In this document: one piece after another, positions 1 to 8,675 of the stretch
How the letters are laid out: every line of letters begins with the position of its first letter
Numbering within the stretch: position 1 is the stretch's first letter
DNA from: Butyrivibrio sp.
Lineage (GTDB): Bacteria; Bacillota; Clostridia; Lachnospirales; Lachnospiraceae
Reading direction: 5' to 3'
Assembly: GCA_017446685.1 (NCBI GenBank)
Contig: JAFSQI010000060.1
Location: 1 to 37,355 of the forward strand
DNA: 37,355 bases
Notes under the pieces: generated by a model
Told to the model about the DNA's origin: nothing
The model's input: only the letters and a program-made list of their open reading frames with translations
Database searches by the model: none
Made by a program: the position numbers and the translations under genes

Positions 1-2
1 AC

Positions 3-147
3 GTTACTGTTCACTCGCATACTGCTCGCTCCAGTAACCACTTCGCGCATTCATTCCAAATCGACTTCGTCGATGGAATGCGCTCACTCCTGCATCATGT
101 TCTCACGAAATGCGCAGCTTAGTGCGCATTTCTGTCTGAACAGTAAC
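3..147. repeat. nested palindromic (MITE/REP-like) element at end of operon
   Basis: An 11-bp perfect inverted repeat, GTTACTGTTCA at 3-13 and TGAACAGTAAC at 137-147, encloses two further hairpins. The first pairs GCGCATTC (45-52) with GAATGCGC (76-83) and has an inner stem ATCGAC/GTCGAT (60-65/69-74). The second pairs GAAATGCGCA (107-116) with TGCGCATTTC (123-132). This compact nested dyad looks like a small non-autonomous mobile or REP-like element. It overlaps the 3' end of the LacI-type gene. The left boundary may continue beyond the window. Element identity is inference; the pairing is seen directly. Confidence 0.55.
107..132 (-). terminator. hairpin overlapping the regulator stop codon
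   Basis: A 10-bp perfect stem with a 6-nt loop contains the TAA stop (119-121) of the LacI-type gene in its loop. On the minus strand no clear T-tract follows, so it may act as a 3' stabiliser or a Rho-independent-like stop of modest strength rather than a classic terminator. It is also the inner hairpin of the palindromic element at 3-147. Confidence 0.35.
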
Positions 148-1183
148 TACTTGATTCCCTTTTTACAAGGTGGCTTACAACCCTAACTTCACGTTCACCG
201 GTATAGCCTGATTTTTTCTCAGTCAGCTGCGCAATAATATTCATCACCGCTTTAGCATACTCTCTGTAATCACAACCAATTGATGTAAGACTTGGCGTTA
301 CTATCTCTGATAAATAAGTGTTGTCAAATCCGGCAACCGATATGTCTTTCGGAATCAAGAAACCATTTTTGACAAGTTCCTTCTGTACACCGATGGCAAC
401 AGACTCATTTATTCCTATTATAAAAGAAGGAATATCCCTGCCATATTCTTCCATCAAAAGCTCTACGCACTTTCCTCCGCCGTATGAATCAAAGTTATCG
501 TATTCAAGAATTTTTCGATTTTCTTTTGAAATTCCAAGCTCTTTTAACACCTTGTCGAACTGCTGCCACTTTTTTCCGGTTGGAATGTACCTTCCGTCTC
601 CGCCTACAATAGCAAATCTTCTGTGTCCCTTTTCATAGGCATCTGCAAGAAGATTTTTAAGTGCTTCATCATCATCAACCTGCACTGCAATAAATTTCCC
701 GCCAACAGAGTTACCATTAGTAATGATTGGCGTATTTTTCCCCGCCTTTTCCAATATTTCCAGATAATCTACAGGAATATCATAAAGATCTGTAGGACCA
801 CCTACCTGTAACAAAACATCCACCTGTTTTTGCTCAAGAAGTGCGATCTGCTTTCCGGCAGATTCGTTGTCGTTATAATAATTACAAAGAATAACGTTAT
901 AATCGTGATCAAGCGCTTCTCTTTCAAGCATGGTAAACATAGTTGCAAAAAAAGGATTTATTACATCCGGAACGAGCATACCGATTGTTCCGCTACGTCT
1001 CGTGGTAAGTCCCTTGGCAAACGCATTTGGCTTAAATTCATATTCTTCGATTACCTTTAATACTTTTTCTTTTTTCTCTTTTGAAACGTAGCCGGTTCCA
1101 TTCATAGCTCTGGAAACAGTTGTGGTCGATACTCCTGCCATTTTGGCTATATCGTATATTGTAAGCTTCCCTTTTTCATCCAT
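119..1183 (-). CDS. LacI-family transcriptional regulator
   Basis: 354 residues. The N-terminal helix-turn-helix (about residues 8-55) carries TIYDIAKMAGVSTTTVSRAM and then the hinge segment GLTTRRSGTIGMLVPD, both diagnostic for LacI/GalR proteins. A periplasmic-binding-like effector domain follows (about 62-345; PDVINPFF, GFDNTYLSEIVTPSLTSI). It begins 4 nt after the upstream permease stop, so it is the last gene of the sugar-transport operon and is probably translationally coupled. The likely target is the dyad at 14755-14768 at the head of the operon (inference). The last residues after KRESS are encoded by the palindromic element at 3-147, an unusual C-terminal tail. The sugar ligand cannot be told from sequence. 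Confidence 0.93.
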   Translation of the reverse strand: MDEKGKLTIYDIAKMAGVSTTTVSRAMNGTGYVSKEKKEKVLKVIEEYEFKPNAFAKGLTTRRSGTIGMLVPDVINPFFATMFTMLEREALDHDYNVILCNYYNDNESAGKQIALLEQKQVDVLLQVGGPTDLYDIPVDYLEILEKAGKNTPIITNGNSVGGKFIAVQVDDDEALKNLLADAYEKGHRRFAIVGGDGRYIPTGKKWQQFDKVLKELGISKENRKILEYDNFDSYGGGKCVELLMEEYGRDIPSFIIGINESVAIGVQKELVKNGFLIPKDISVAGFDNTYLSEIVTPSLTSIGCDYREYAKAVMNIIAQLTEKKSGYTGEREVRVVSHLVKRESSSYCSDRNAH

Positions 1184-1187
1184 TACA

Positions 1188-2159
1188 TCAACCTACCAAT
1201 CCGGAATTCTCCATGTTCTGAACAAGTTTTCTCTGGCCGATAAGATATACTATAAGAAGCGGAATGAGATAAATAAGGACACCCGCCTGTTTAACAGCAT
1301 CAAACGCAAAATCGTTGACTGCAGGAATGCCAAACCATGTCTGAACCGCATTCAGTACATAGGTCTTATTAGCTCCTACAAAGGTCTTTGATAAAAGAGT
1401 ACTCATAAGACCTGCATCTGAGTAAAAATAATTGGTGTAATAAATATCGGCATAATTCCATACAAATGCAAGGATTGAAACTGTCGATATGATTGGAATC
1501 GCATTTGGAATCATTATCCTGAAATACGTTCTTATAAATCCGCAGCCGTCTATACCTGCTGCCTCCTCAAGCTCTTTTGGTATATTCCTGAAAAACTGGG
1601 CAAAAAGGAAAATAAAAAGACTCTGATTTACTCCAAATCCAAACACAGCAAGAAGCACAAGCGTTACAGGATTATCAATCAGGTCAACCTCTCCTCTTGA
1701 GGTAAAAACATTCATTATCCCCAGGAAATCAAAATGCTTAAAGAAGATATACTGTGCAAGAAGAAGTGACTGCCTCGGTACCAGGAAAACCAGCACCACC
1801 AGAAAGTATGCAATTTTACTAAAAACGAACTTAACTCTTGCCATGGCATATCCAACCATTGCAGAAAAGAAAACCTGAATCAGCATAATAAGTGCGGCAT
1901 AAAGCACTGTTTTTACCAGCGTAAGGATTCCGGCAGGCATAACAAATCTTGCGGCTGCCTTAAAGCTTGTAATCGAGAATTTCTGCGGAAGCCATATTAC
2001 ATTTGGATTTCCAAGATCCTCAATTCTTGAAAAGATTGTCGGAACCAGCTTAAGAAGCGGATACAAAATAGAAAAACAAAGTCCCGCAATCAGCAAGATC
2101 AGGAAAACACTTGTAACTATTTCTTTTATCTTTTGTTTGATCTGATATGAATTACTCAT
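1188..2159 (-). CDS. carbohydrate ABC transporter permease, MalG-like (pair 2)
   Basis: 323 residues with about six hydrophobic segments. The cytoplasmic EAA loop reads EEAAGIDGCGFIRTYFRIMI, which docks the ATPase in MalG-type permeases. ATG at 2159 is chosen because GGGAAGGTGG lies just upstream; a longer reading starts with TTG inside that site. The start overlaps the stop of the preceding permease by 8 nt, so the two are translationally coupled and probably form a heterodimer. A long extracytoplasmic loop around residues 20-75 and an insert near residues 235-280 are larger than in a minimal MalG. No ATPase is encoded nearby, so a shared MsmX/UgpC-type ATPase is presumed (inference). Confidence 0.9.
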   Translation of the reverse strand: MSNSYQIKQKIKEIVTSVFLILLIAGLCFSILYPLLKLVPTIFSRIEDLGNPNVIWLPQKFSITSFKAAARFVMPAGILTLVKTVLYAALIMLIQVFFSAMVGYAMARVKFVFSKIAYFLVVLVFLVPRQSLLLAQYIFFKHFDFLGIMNVFTSRGEVDLIDNPVTLVLLAVFGFGVNQSLFIFLFAQFFRNIPKELEEAAGIDGCGFIRTYFRIMIPNAIPIISTVSILAFVWNYADIYYTNYFYSDAGLMSTLLSKTFVGANKTYVLNAVQTWFGIPAVNDFAFDAVKQAGVLIYLIPLLIVYLIGQRKLVQNMENSGLVG

Positions 2160-3051
2160 AACGTCTTGCCACCTTCCCAAGAATCAGTACAACTACTATT
2201 AGTACAAATAAAACATTGAGTATGTATACTACAGAAAGAGCTGAACCAATACCTATCTTGTTCTGCTCAAAGGCAAAGCTGTATACTTCTTCAGCAATCT
2301 GTGACTCAAGAAACAGTTCAACTATCGTGTACACTACAACAAAAAGAATAATGTGCATAATAGACGGGATTGTCACCTTCCAGAAGGTCTCGTAAGCTGT
2401 TGCACCCTCAATCCTCGCAACCTCATACAAACTTGGTGAAATTGACTGAAGCGCCGTCAGATAAATCAGCGTCTGAACTCCGGCATGGCTTATAAGGTCA
2501 AAGATATTGTCAACATATCCCATTATCGGTGTCAGCACTCTTAACGGAATACCTGTATAATTCAGCAAAAGAACTGATACAAAGCTCTCTGAAAATAGTC
2601 CGCCTCCGGTCTCAGTCAGCTCTGAACCGGTTGTCATCGCCAGCATATCAGTCACAAGCGGCAATCCTAAAATAATAGGTAGAAAGAATATCATTCTCAC
2701 AAAAGCTCTTCCTCTGAACTGTCTGTTTGCAAGAAGTGCCATAAATAAACTAAATACCGTTATAAGCGGAACCGATGTCAGCATGTTCATATTCTGATTT
2801 GCAAACAGTTCAGTCAGTGTCTTTGAATCTGTTGTAACTTCAGACTTAAACAGGTTCACATAATTTTTAAAACCACTTGCTGTAAATTCCATTCCGCCGT
2901 TTGCTCCGACAGAAACGGATTGAAAAGAATAAAAAACTGTTCTAATGATCGGAATAAGGAAAAACATGATAAATCCAATGAAAAACGGCGATAAAAATAA
3001 TAGCCCGTACAGATTTCTGCGCATGTTTCTTGTCATCTTTAATTTCTTCAT
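2152..3051 (-). CDS. sugar ABC transporter permease, MalF-like (pair 2)
   Basis: 299 residues. The N-terminal segment LYGLLFLSPFFIGFIMFFLI is typical of MalF-type permeases, and the EAA loop reads EVARIEGATAYETFWKVTIP near residues 210-230. About six membrane segments are visible, with a large loop between the first two. The ATG at 3051 is preceded by GGGAG at good spacing and begins one base after the stop of the DUF5696-like gene. It partners with the permease at 1188-2159. Its position after the DUF5696-like and Yip1-like genes, away from the first permease pair, suggests a second import channel in the same operon. Confidence 0.9.
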   Translation of the reverse strand: MKKLKMTRNMRRNLYGLLFLSPFFIGFIMFFLIPIIRTVFYSFQSVSVGANGGMEFTASGFKNYVNLFKSEVTTDSKTLTELFANQNMNMLTSVPLITVFSLFMALLANRQFRGRAFVRMIFFLPIILGLPLVTDMLAMTTGSELTETGGGLFSESFVSVLLLNYTGIPLRVLTPIMGYVDNIFDLISHAGVQTLIYLTALQSISPSLYEVARIEGATAYETFWKVTIPSIMHIILFVVVYTIVELFLESQIAEEVYSFAFEQNKIGIGSALSVVYILNVLFVLIVVVLILGKVARRYE

Positions 3052-3052
3052 A

Positions 3053-5632
3053 TTACTGCTCTCCCTCGAAACAATAGCTCATGGCTTTAATTACAGTTCC
3101 GTCTTCCAGTGTCACATCAAACAGATTGTAATTAACAATCACACAGACTCCGCTTTCGTACTTTGTACTATATACATTTTCTGCCAGAACTCTGTGATCT
3201 GTTATTTGTGTTGTTCCGATTTTTTCAAGTACTTCTCCGCACTTAGCGTATACCCGCTCAATGCTGTCTTTCTGATTTGAAAAGTTCACAGCGTATAAAT
3301 CTGTGTAATCTGAATTTTTCAAAATATCTTCACTTTTATAAGTAAGAACATATTTAGGTATAATTCCAAGCTCCGCAGCCTGAAGGACATAGTATTCTTC
3401 TCCTTCAGCCGACATATTCACATGCTCGGAGGTTAGATCAGTCAACCCGTTAAGCGCTAGTTCCTTGAAGGGAACGGAGTATGTAAATGTGGCGTAATCA
3501 CTGCTTTTTCTGCTTATATCCGTAAGCATGTCCCCATATCCGGCATAAACAAAAAACGGATCACTTATCACCAGATCATGTTCTTTTGAAATTGCATCAA
3601 AACTCTCATTTAAAACCTCCTGTCCATCATAGGGGTCTGTCATAGATGAGTTGTTATAATCTGCATAGTACTGCTTTGCCATTGTGCCAAGATACAGATT
3701 TTCATATTTTCCGCTGTTCTTCAAAAAACCGTTTACAACGCCGTTTAAATACTTTGGCGAAATCAGCTCATAATATGTCGCAGAAGAATCTTTTGCCCCT
3801 GACAAAATGCCTGTTGCGCTGTTATAACCTGAAATAGTGGCAGTTATATTACCAAAATCTCTGATACTGTTTTTGGAAGACCTATATCCCACACCCTTTT
3901 CATAAATTCTTTCAGGGCTTATTCCAAAACTCAAAGAAATATCGTTGTCCTCTGCATAACTCATAAGGCTTTCTAATTCCTTTTTGGAACCGTTAAGTGA
4001 TACAAGACTGCTCTTATTGTTAAGCTTTGAATTGACTCCGCCATTAAATGCGCCTTCATAAGTAACTGACAAATTCTCATTTTCAAGCTCTTTTAACATA
4101 TCAATAAGCTCTGAATATTCAGTCATTGAAACAGTTCTGTTATAAGGAACTCCAAGAAAATGGTCTCTGATATCGAGCGCCCCATACACATCAAGGTACA
4201 TCAGATTCTCATCTCTATACGTAAGTTTCCTGTTCCACTTATTGGCAAGATAGTCTCTGTAAGACATTGCCATATCGAAGTAGCTTTTCTTTTTGCCAAA
4301 AAACTGATATCTAACCCTTAGATTAACATTTGCGACATCAGTAGAAACCAGATAATTTGCGGTATTATCGCTATATGGTCCGTAGACCTTTACTCTCATA
4401 TACTGTGAGGTATCAAAAGATGCATAGGCTTTGTTACTTACTGCCCCATCCTCACCTGTGCTTGCAAGCTCGGCATTCATGTATCCTGTCTGTGCACCTT
4501 CTTCGATTATTGCAAGAAAACTTTGCTTTTCTTTTTCAAGTTCTCCGTAAATCACTCCAAATACAGGCATGTCGAGCGTTTCGCCGTATTCTTCCTTGTA
4601 ATAATAATCTGTGAAATAATCATTATCATAAAAAGCTCTTTTATAATTCGGAACCCCCGAAAGATATCCATTCACTTTCATAAGTGCACCGCATCCGTCA
4701 GGAATAAGAAAATATCCGTCCTCAAGCTGTGATACAGTTGCCGCTCCCATATTTGGAAGAACCTGAACGTTCTGAATAGTAAAATAGTCATTTAAAGAAA
4801 CCATTTCACTTGTGGGAACTTCAACAACCATCTCATCTCCATCAAGTGTTATATATAGATTTAGATTGAACTGCGGAATCTCTGTCTCTGCTAAAGAAAA
4901 GCCAAACTCTTCGGCATCATCCTTTAACATATCGGTGTCATAACCAACAATCTGCGCAATGCTGATCATCTGCTTAGTAGCAGAAGTAGGAGGGTTCCCC
5001 GTATAAGTAACTGCATAACACTCCTCTGTGATACTCTTTTTATACACAAGTCCGAGAGTTGTCACATATCTGGTGTACTCATCATCTGTGATAGTTCCGG
5101 CACTTTTGGCATCTTCAAGTCCCTTTTTAAAGACTTCCTCAAATCTTTCTATACTCATCTTTTTAGGAAGATATGCGTAGAAAATATTAGATTCCCCCTG
5201 ATTAAGGTCCATATGAATCTTTATGCCATTGCCTATCTTGTATACTTCATAGGTAGAAAGAGCTGTGCAGTAAGTATCTGAATCCCAGGTATACAAAGTG
5301 TTATCTTCACCAAGGAAACTTATATTTAAAAGAGCTGTATCTTTTCCCTGAGCACTCCCTTTAATATAGGAAAGCCACTCTGTTCCTTCCTTGGAATTGG
5401 TCACCCTGATTCCCATAGTCTTTGGATCAAACATCAGCTTGGTGCTTTCTCCCTCAGCAGCAACAAATTCTTTACCTGTAATATCAACCTGAGTCTCATT
5501 TGCATTTTGGTAAGTATTTTCCACTTCCCTGTTTATCGTTTCTTTTTTCATTGTAAGAGCCGGGACCGCAGCATATATTACGAAAACTCCGGCAACAATT
5601 CCAAGTATTCCAGCCACAATTTTTCTTTTCAT
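3053..5632 (-). CDS. DUF5696-like large exported membrane-anchored protein
   Basis: 859 residues. An N-terminal hydrophobic segment (about 5-28, IVAGILGIVAGVFVIYAAVPAL) with no lipobox Cys indicates an exported protein anchored by its N-terminus. The rest is soluble. The first half (about 50-450) is rich in predicted strands and aromatic residues. From about 470 to 800 alternating strands and helices (MYLDVYGALDIRDHFLG, LSFGISPERIYEKGVGYRSS, LVISDPFFVYAGYG) suggest a glycosidase-like barrel, but I cannot point to a catalytic pair. I associate this architecture, next to Yip1 and sugar permeases, with the DUF5696 family (from memory, moderate certainty). It may process or hold an oligosaccharide outside the membrane; this is inference. 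Confidence 0.7.
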   Translation of the reverse strand: MKRKIVAGILGIVAGVFVIYAAVPALTMKKETINREVENTYQNANETQVDITGKEFVAAEGESTKLMFDPKTMGIRVTNSKEGTEWLSYIKGSAQGKDTALLNISFLGEDNTLYTWDSDTYCTALSTYEVYKIGNGIKIHMDLNQGESNIFYAYLPKKMSIERFEEVFKKGLEDAKSAGTITDDEYTRYVTTLGLVYKKSITEECYAVTYTGNPPTSATKQMISIAQIVGYDTDMLKDDAEEFGFSLAETEIPQFNLNLYITLDGDEMVVEVPTSEMVSLNDYFTIQNVQVLPNMGAATVSQLEDGYFLIPDGCGALMKVNGYLSGVPNYKRAFYDNDYFTDYYYKEEYGETLDMPVFGVIYGELEKEKQSFLAIIEEGAQTGYMNAELASTGEDGAVSNKAYASFDTSQYMRVKVYGPYSDNTANYLVSTDVANVNLRVRYQFFGKKKSYFDMAMSYRDYLANKWNRKLTYRDENLMYLDVYGALDIRDHFLGVPYNRTVSMTEYSELIDMLKELENENLSVTYEGAFNGGVNSKLNNKSSLVSLNGSKKELESLMSYAEDNDISLSFGISPERIYEKGVGYRSSKNSIRDFGNITATISGYNSATGILSGAKDSSATYYELISPKYLNGVVNGFLKNSGKYENLYLGTMAKQYYADYNNSSMTDPYDGQEVLNESFDAISKEHDLVISDPFFVYAGYGDMLTDISRKSSDYATFTYSVPFKELALNGLTDLTSEHVNMSAEGEEYYVLQAAELGIIPKYVLTYKSEDILKNSDYTDLYAVNFSNQKDSIERVYAKCGEVLEKIGTTQITDHRVLAENVYSTKYESGVCVIVNYNLFDVTLEDGTVIKAMSYCFEGEQ

Positions 5633-5654
5633 AATGTCATGCCTCTCAAAAATA

Positions 5655-6272
5655 TTAGCGTGTTCTGATTATTTCCCTGACAATGTCTGTTGCAAAAGAA
5701 AACATCTTTTCCTCAAGTGTCAGAAACAGTACAACCAGGAAAACTATCAAAACGGCTGCTATAAAAGTCACAAAAATAGAAGCCAGATTTTGGAATAGTC
5801 CGTATTCATGAGCAACGCACAGCCCTGATACCACAAGGAATACGAACCACACAATTCCGATTCCTTCAAGCATATACAAAAGCATTGCTTCGTCCAGAAT
5901 AATAAAATTGCTAAGGACAGTCACCAAAAGGTCAGATACAATAAGTGGAATAAGGCAGTAACACATAATTGTGTATATACCCTGCATATTTCCTTTTCCT
6001 CCAAATAATGTTGTAACAGACCAGTTACTGATACAAAAAAGTATCACCAGTACAACACTTGACATAAAGATCGATATGCTGTTAAGCTCCGACATATCAT
6101 TGAGGTTAAGTATAAAACCTGTATACTGCGCTCTGGCACATTTCATAATTCCATAAATCGCCAGTACTATGCTGGCAAGAAGAACGCTTCCTTTATCCCT
6201 AAACCTTATTTCATAGAACCCGTCAAAGGGATGCGTCATGGAAAAAAACATATAATGCAATTTTTCTTTCAT
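5655..6272 (-). CDS. Yip1-family-like membrane protein
   Basis: 205 residues. The N-terminus (MFFSMTHPFDGFYEIRFRDKGS) and about five hydrophobic segments follow the YIP1-like pattern found beside sugar permeases in Firmicutes: a short cytoplasmic head with HPFDGFYEIR, then membrane helices at about 28-45, 65-88, 100-125, 130-155 and 165-190. The start is supported by AGGGAGGAG seven to nine bases upstream. It sits between the NHL/TPR protein and the DUF5696-like gene, all with gaps of about 20 bases. Role unknown; assembly or gating of the two permease pairs is a guess based only on position. Confidence 0.7.
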   Translation of the reverse strand: MKEKLHYMFFSMTHPFDGFYEIRFRDKGSVLLASIVLAIYGIMKCARAQYTGFILNLNDMSELNSISIFMSSVVLVILFCISNWSVTTLFGGKGNMQGIYTIMCYCLIPLIVSDLLVTVLSNFIILDEAMLLYMLEGIGIVWFVFLVVSGLCVAHEYGLFQNLASIFVTFIAAVLIVFLVVLFLTLEEKMFSFATDIVREIIRTR

Positions 6273-6290
6273 AGCTTTTTTCTCCTCCCT

Positions 6291-7769
6291 TTAAGCCTTT
6301 GCCTTTCCGGCTCTGTTGTACTTTATCTCAGACCAGATAAGTAGTCCTACAAGGATCACGAATATCACTGCTATTATCTTAAAGTGTGCCTTAAGCCATA
6401 GTCCTCTGTAGCCGTAAAATGCCTTGGAATAATACTTTCTGGATCCTCCAAGGTTAAAATAGTACATTGCCTTTTCATACTCATCTTTCATGAGGTAGTT
6501 CTTGCCTATTCCCGTATACCCAACCTCATAATTTGAGTTATATTTTACAGCCTCTTCAAAATATACAAGGGCTTCATCCCATCTGCCGTTATAATACTCT
6601 TCACTTCCGCTTAGCATTGCCTTTCCGAAAGCTGTAGGTGCAAGGATATAGGCACAGCCAAGTGTAGAATCTGTTATCACAAGCTTTTGCCCAAGCCAGC
6701 TTATACCTGTAGGAGTTTTAAACTCACCTTTTAGATTGCCAAGTGAACCAAAGGCTATAAGCTGCTCACCGTCAAAATCATAAATAAAGACTCTTCCTCT
6801 TCTCTGATCAAGAACTGCATAGACACCATAGTCAGTGACAGCTATATCCACAAACTGGCTTGAGTCTTCTGTTTTTATATCACCTTTAATATAAGTATTT
6901 CCCTCTTCTCTTATTACGTTCTCACCCTTGGAATTAAGTCTGAAAACCATATCGGTAGCAGCCGAATCGTAAGTAACCGCCATCACAAATCCTTCGCCGT
7001 CTATTGCAACATTATTGAATGCAGGTGCAAGTGTCTTGCTCATCTGTGCCTTTTGTTCATCTGTTGCAAGCGATTTCCAGAAATAATCAATGAGATTGAC
7101 CTTAGGAACATTTACTCCGTAATATCCGATAAAAGATCCGTCACTGGCTAGTTCTATAATTCCTTCATAACTTGACTGAACAACCACAAAAATCCTGTCC
7201 GCCTCATCCACTGCAACTTTTGACGGTTTAAAATCCGTCGAACCTGTCATATTTGAAGGCTTTGTTATCTTTCTTAAAAATGTGTAATCATCAAGATTTA
7301 GTACTACCACACATCCGGCTTCAGAATCAGCTATGTACAGTTCATTTGTCTTTTCATGAACATAACATCCCTCAGGACTCTTTAATGTGACCTGATTTCC
7401 ATCATCATCAAGCTGAATTGTTCCTTCTTTAGTCCAGATAGCTTTTATAGACTGCAAAAAAGATCCTTCACTGTCATATACATTTATTCTTCCGGATTTT
7501 TTATCACTTAGGAAAATTCTGCCGTCAGAGCTTGTGCACACATCATCTATCCCCTGAATAGCTATTCCTCCTGAATTATCTGTATCTATCACTCTTTCAA
7601 GTGAAAATGCAGCCGGTGAATCAACCACATTTCTGTCAGCATCATAGATATATCCGTCATAAACGTAGCTTGTTCCATCTGAAGCATATGCTGTTGTGGA
7701 AATACTGATGCACCCAAGTGCAATACTCATGGCGCAGGCAAAAAAATTGAGTTTAGTTTTTTTCTTCAT
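6291..7769 (-). CDS. NHL-repeat/TPR exported membrane protein
   Basis: 492 residues from the ATG at 7769, which has AAGGA nine bases upstream; ATGs at 7778 and 7775 are also possible and would overlap the upstream stop. A signal peptide (FFACAMSIALGCISISTTAYA) is followed by NHL-type propeller repeats (about 60-370; VCTSSDGRIFLSDKKSGRI, GCYVHEKTNELYIADSEAG). TPR-like helices follow (about 385-450; YYNGRWDEALVYFEEAVKYN), then a C-terminal membrane helix (IIAVIFVILVGLLIW) with a short positively charged tail. The propeller and TPRs therefore face outward, tethered by the C-terminus. It probably acts as a protein-protein scaffold for the transporter; the partner is not known. Confidence 0.8.
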   Translation of the reverse strand: MKKKTKLNFFACAMSIALGCISISTTAYASDGTSYVYDGYIYDADRNVVDSPAAFSLERVIDTDNSGGIAIQGIDDVCTSSDGRIFLSDKKSGRINVYDSEGSFLQSIKAIWTKEGTIQLDDDGNQVTLKSPEGCYVHEKTNELYIADSEAGCVVVLNLDDYTFLRKITKPSNMTGSTDFKPSKVAVDEADRIFVVVQSSYEGIIELASDGSFIGYYGVNVPKVNLIDYFWKSLATDEQKAQMSKTLAPAFNNVAIDGEGFVMAVTYDSAATDMVFRLNSKGENVIREEGNTYIKGDIKTEDSSQFVDIAVTDYGVYAVLDQRRGRVFIYDFDGEQLIAFGSLGNLKGEFKTPTGISWLGQKLVITDSTLGCAYILAPTAFGKAMLSGSEEYYNGRWDEALVYFEEAVKYNSNYEVGYTGIGKNYLMKDEYEKAMYYFNLGGSRKYYSKAFYGYRGLWLKAHFKIIAVIFVILVGLLIWSEIKYNRAGKAKA

Positions 7770-7774
7770 GATCA

Positions 7775-8671
7775 TCATTCCTTAATACCGGTAGTAGCCA
7801 TTGTTTCTATTACATTGCTCTGTGAAATAACAAATACTGTCACCGGCACGATTACTATTATCAGTGAAACTGCGGATGCAACACCGGTTCTTGATATTCC
7901 TCCGCTAACAAGCTGTGATAAAACATAGCTTAGCGGCTTTAATTCTTCCGAGTAGATAAATACACCGCCCGTTGTTCCCCACATCTGCTGGAAAGACAAA
8001 ATAATAAGTGTTATCCACGCAGGCTTACAAAGAGGCATAACTATCTTGAAATAAATCTGAAACTCATTAGCTCCATCAATCTTAGCTGATTCAAGCAGCG
8101 CATCAGGTATCTGCACCATGAAGTTTCTCATAAGGAAAAGTCCCAGCGTTCCGCCGACAGCAGGCAGGATAACTGCCCAATATGTGTTTATCAGCCCTAA
8201 CCTGCTCATGATAAGGTAGTTTGGAATAGCCGTAACCGTTGATGAAAACATAAGTGCATATACGATTACCTGATTCATAACCTTTGAACCGGGAAAAACA
8301 TATTTTGCAAGCGGAAAAGCGGCCATAGAGCCAAGAAGTACCGTTCCACCCGTTCCAAGCCCGGTTATAAGAAGTGTATTAAAGATGTATCTCGTAAGAG
8401 GAACATCGAATCCTTCAATAATATTTTTTAAGTCAAAAAAATTGTTGAGTGTTGGATTATCAACCGTAAGCCTCGGAGGGAAGATAAATATCTCACTGAA
8501 AGGTTTGAAGGCACTCACCACTATGTACCAAAGCGGAAACAAACTAAAAATTCCAAAGCCCGCAAGAAGAACTGTCAAAAAAATATCTCCGCCAAGGCTT
8601 CTGTTCTGTCTTTTTATTTTTCTGGTTTTAATCGCCTTAATTATTTTTCCTTCTTTTCTCGAAGTCTTCAT
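7775..8671 (-). CDS. carbohydrate ABC transporter permease, MalG-like (pair 1)
   Basis: 298 residues, six predicted membrane helices. The EAA loop ESAKIDGANEFQIYFKIVMP near residues 190-210 and the C-terminal TMATTGIKE resemble MalG-type CUT1 permeases. A basic cytoplasmic N-terminus (MKTSRKEGKIIKAIKTRKIK) precedes the first helix. The ATG follows GGAGAG at suitable spacing and lies 4 bases after the MalF-like gene. It forms the first permease pair with the gene at 8676-9593. Confidence 0.92.
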   Translation of the reverse strand: MKTSRKEGKIIKAIKTRKIKRQNRSLGGDIFLTVLLAGFGIFSLFPLWYIVVSAFKPFSEIFIFPPRLTVDNPTLNNFFDLKNIIEGFDVPLTRYIFNTLLITGLGTGGTVLLGSMAAFPLAKYVFPGSKVMNQVIVYALMFSSTVTAIPNYLIMSRLGLINTYWAVILPAVGGTLGLFLMRNFMVQIPDALLESAKIDGANEFQIYFKIVMPLCKPAWITLIILSFQQMWGTTGGVFIYSEELKPLSYVLSQLVSGGISRTGVASAVSLIIVIVPVTVFVISQSNVIETMATTGIKE

Positions 8672-8675
8672 AACC

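Noticed and set aside
318-811. Plus-strand open frames opposite the LacI-type gene
   Set aside because: They lie wholly antisense to a clear gene, lack ribosome binding sites and family features.
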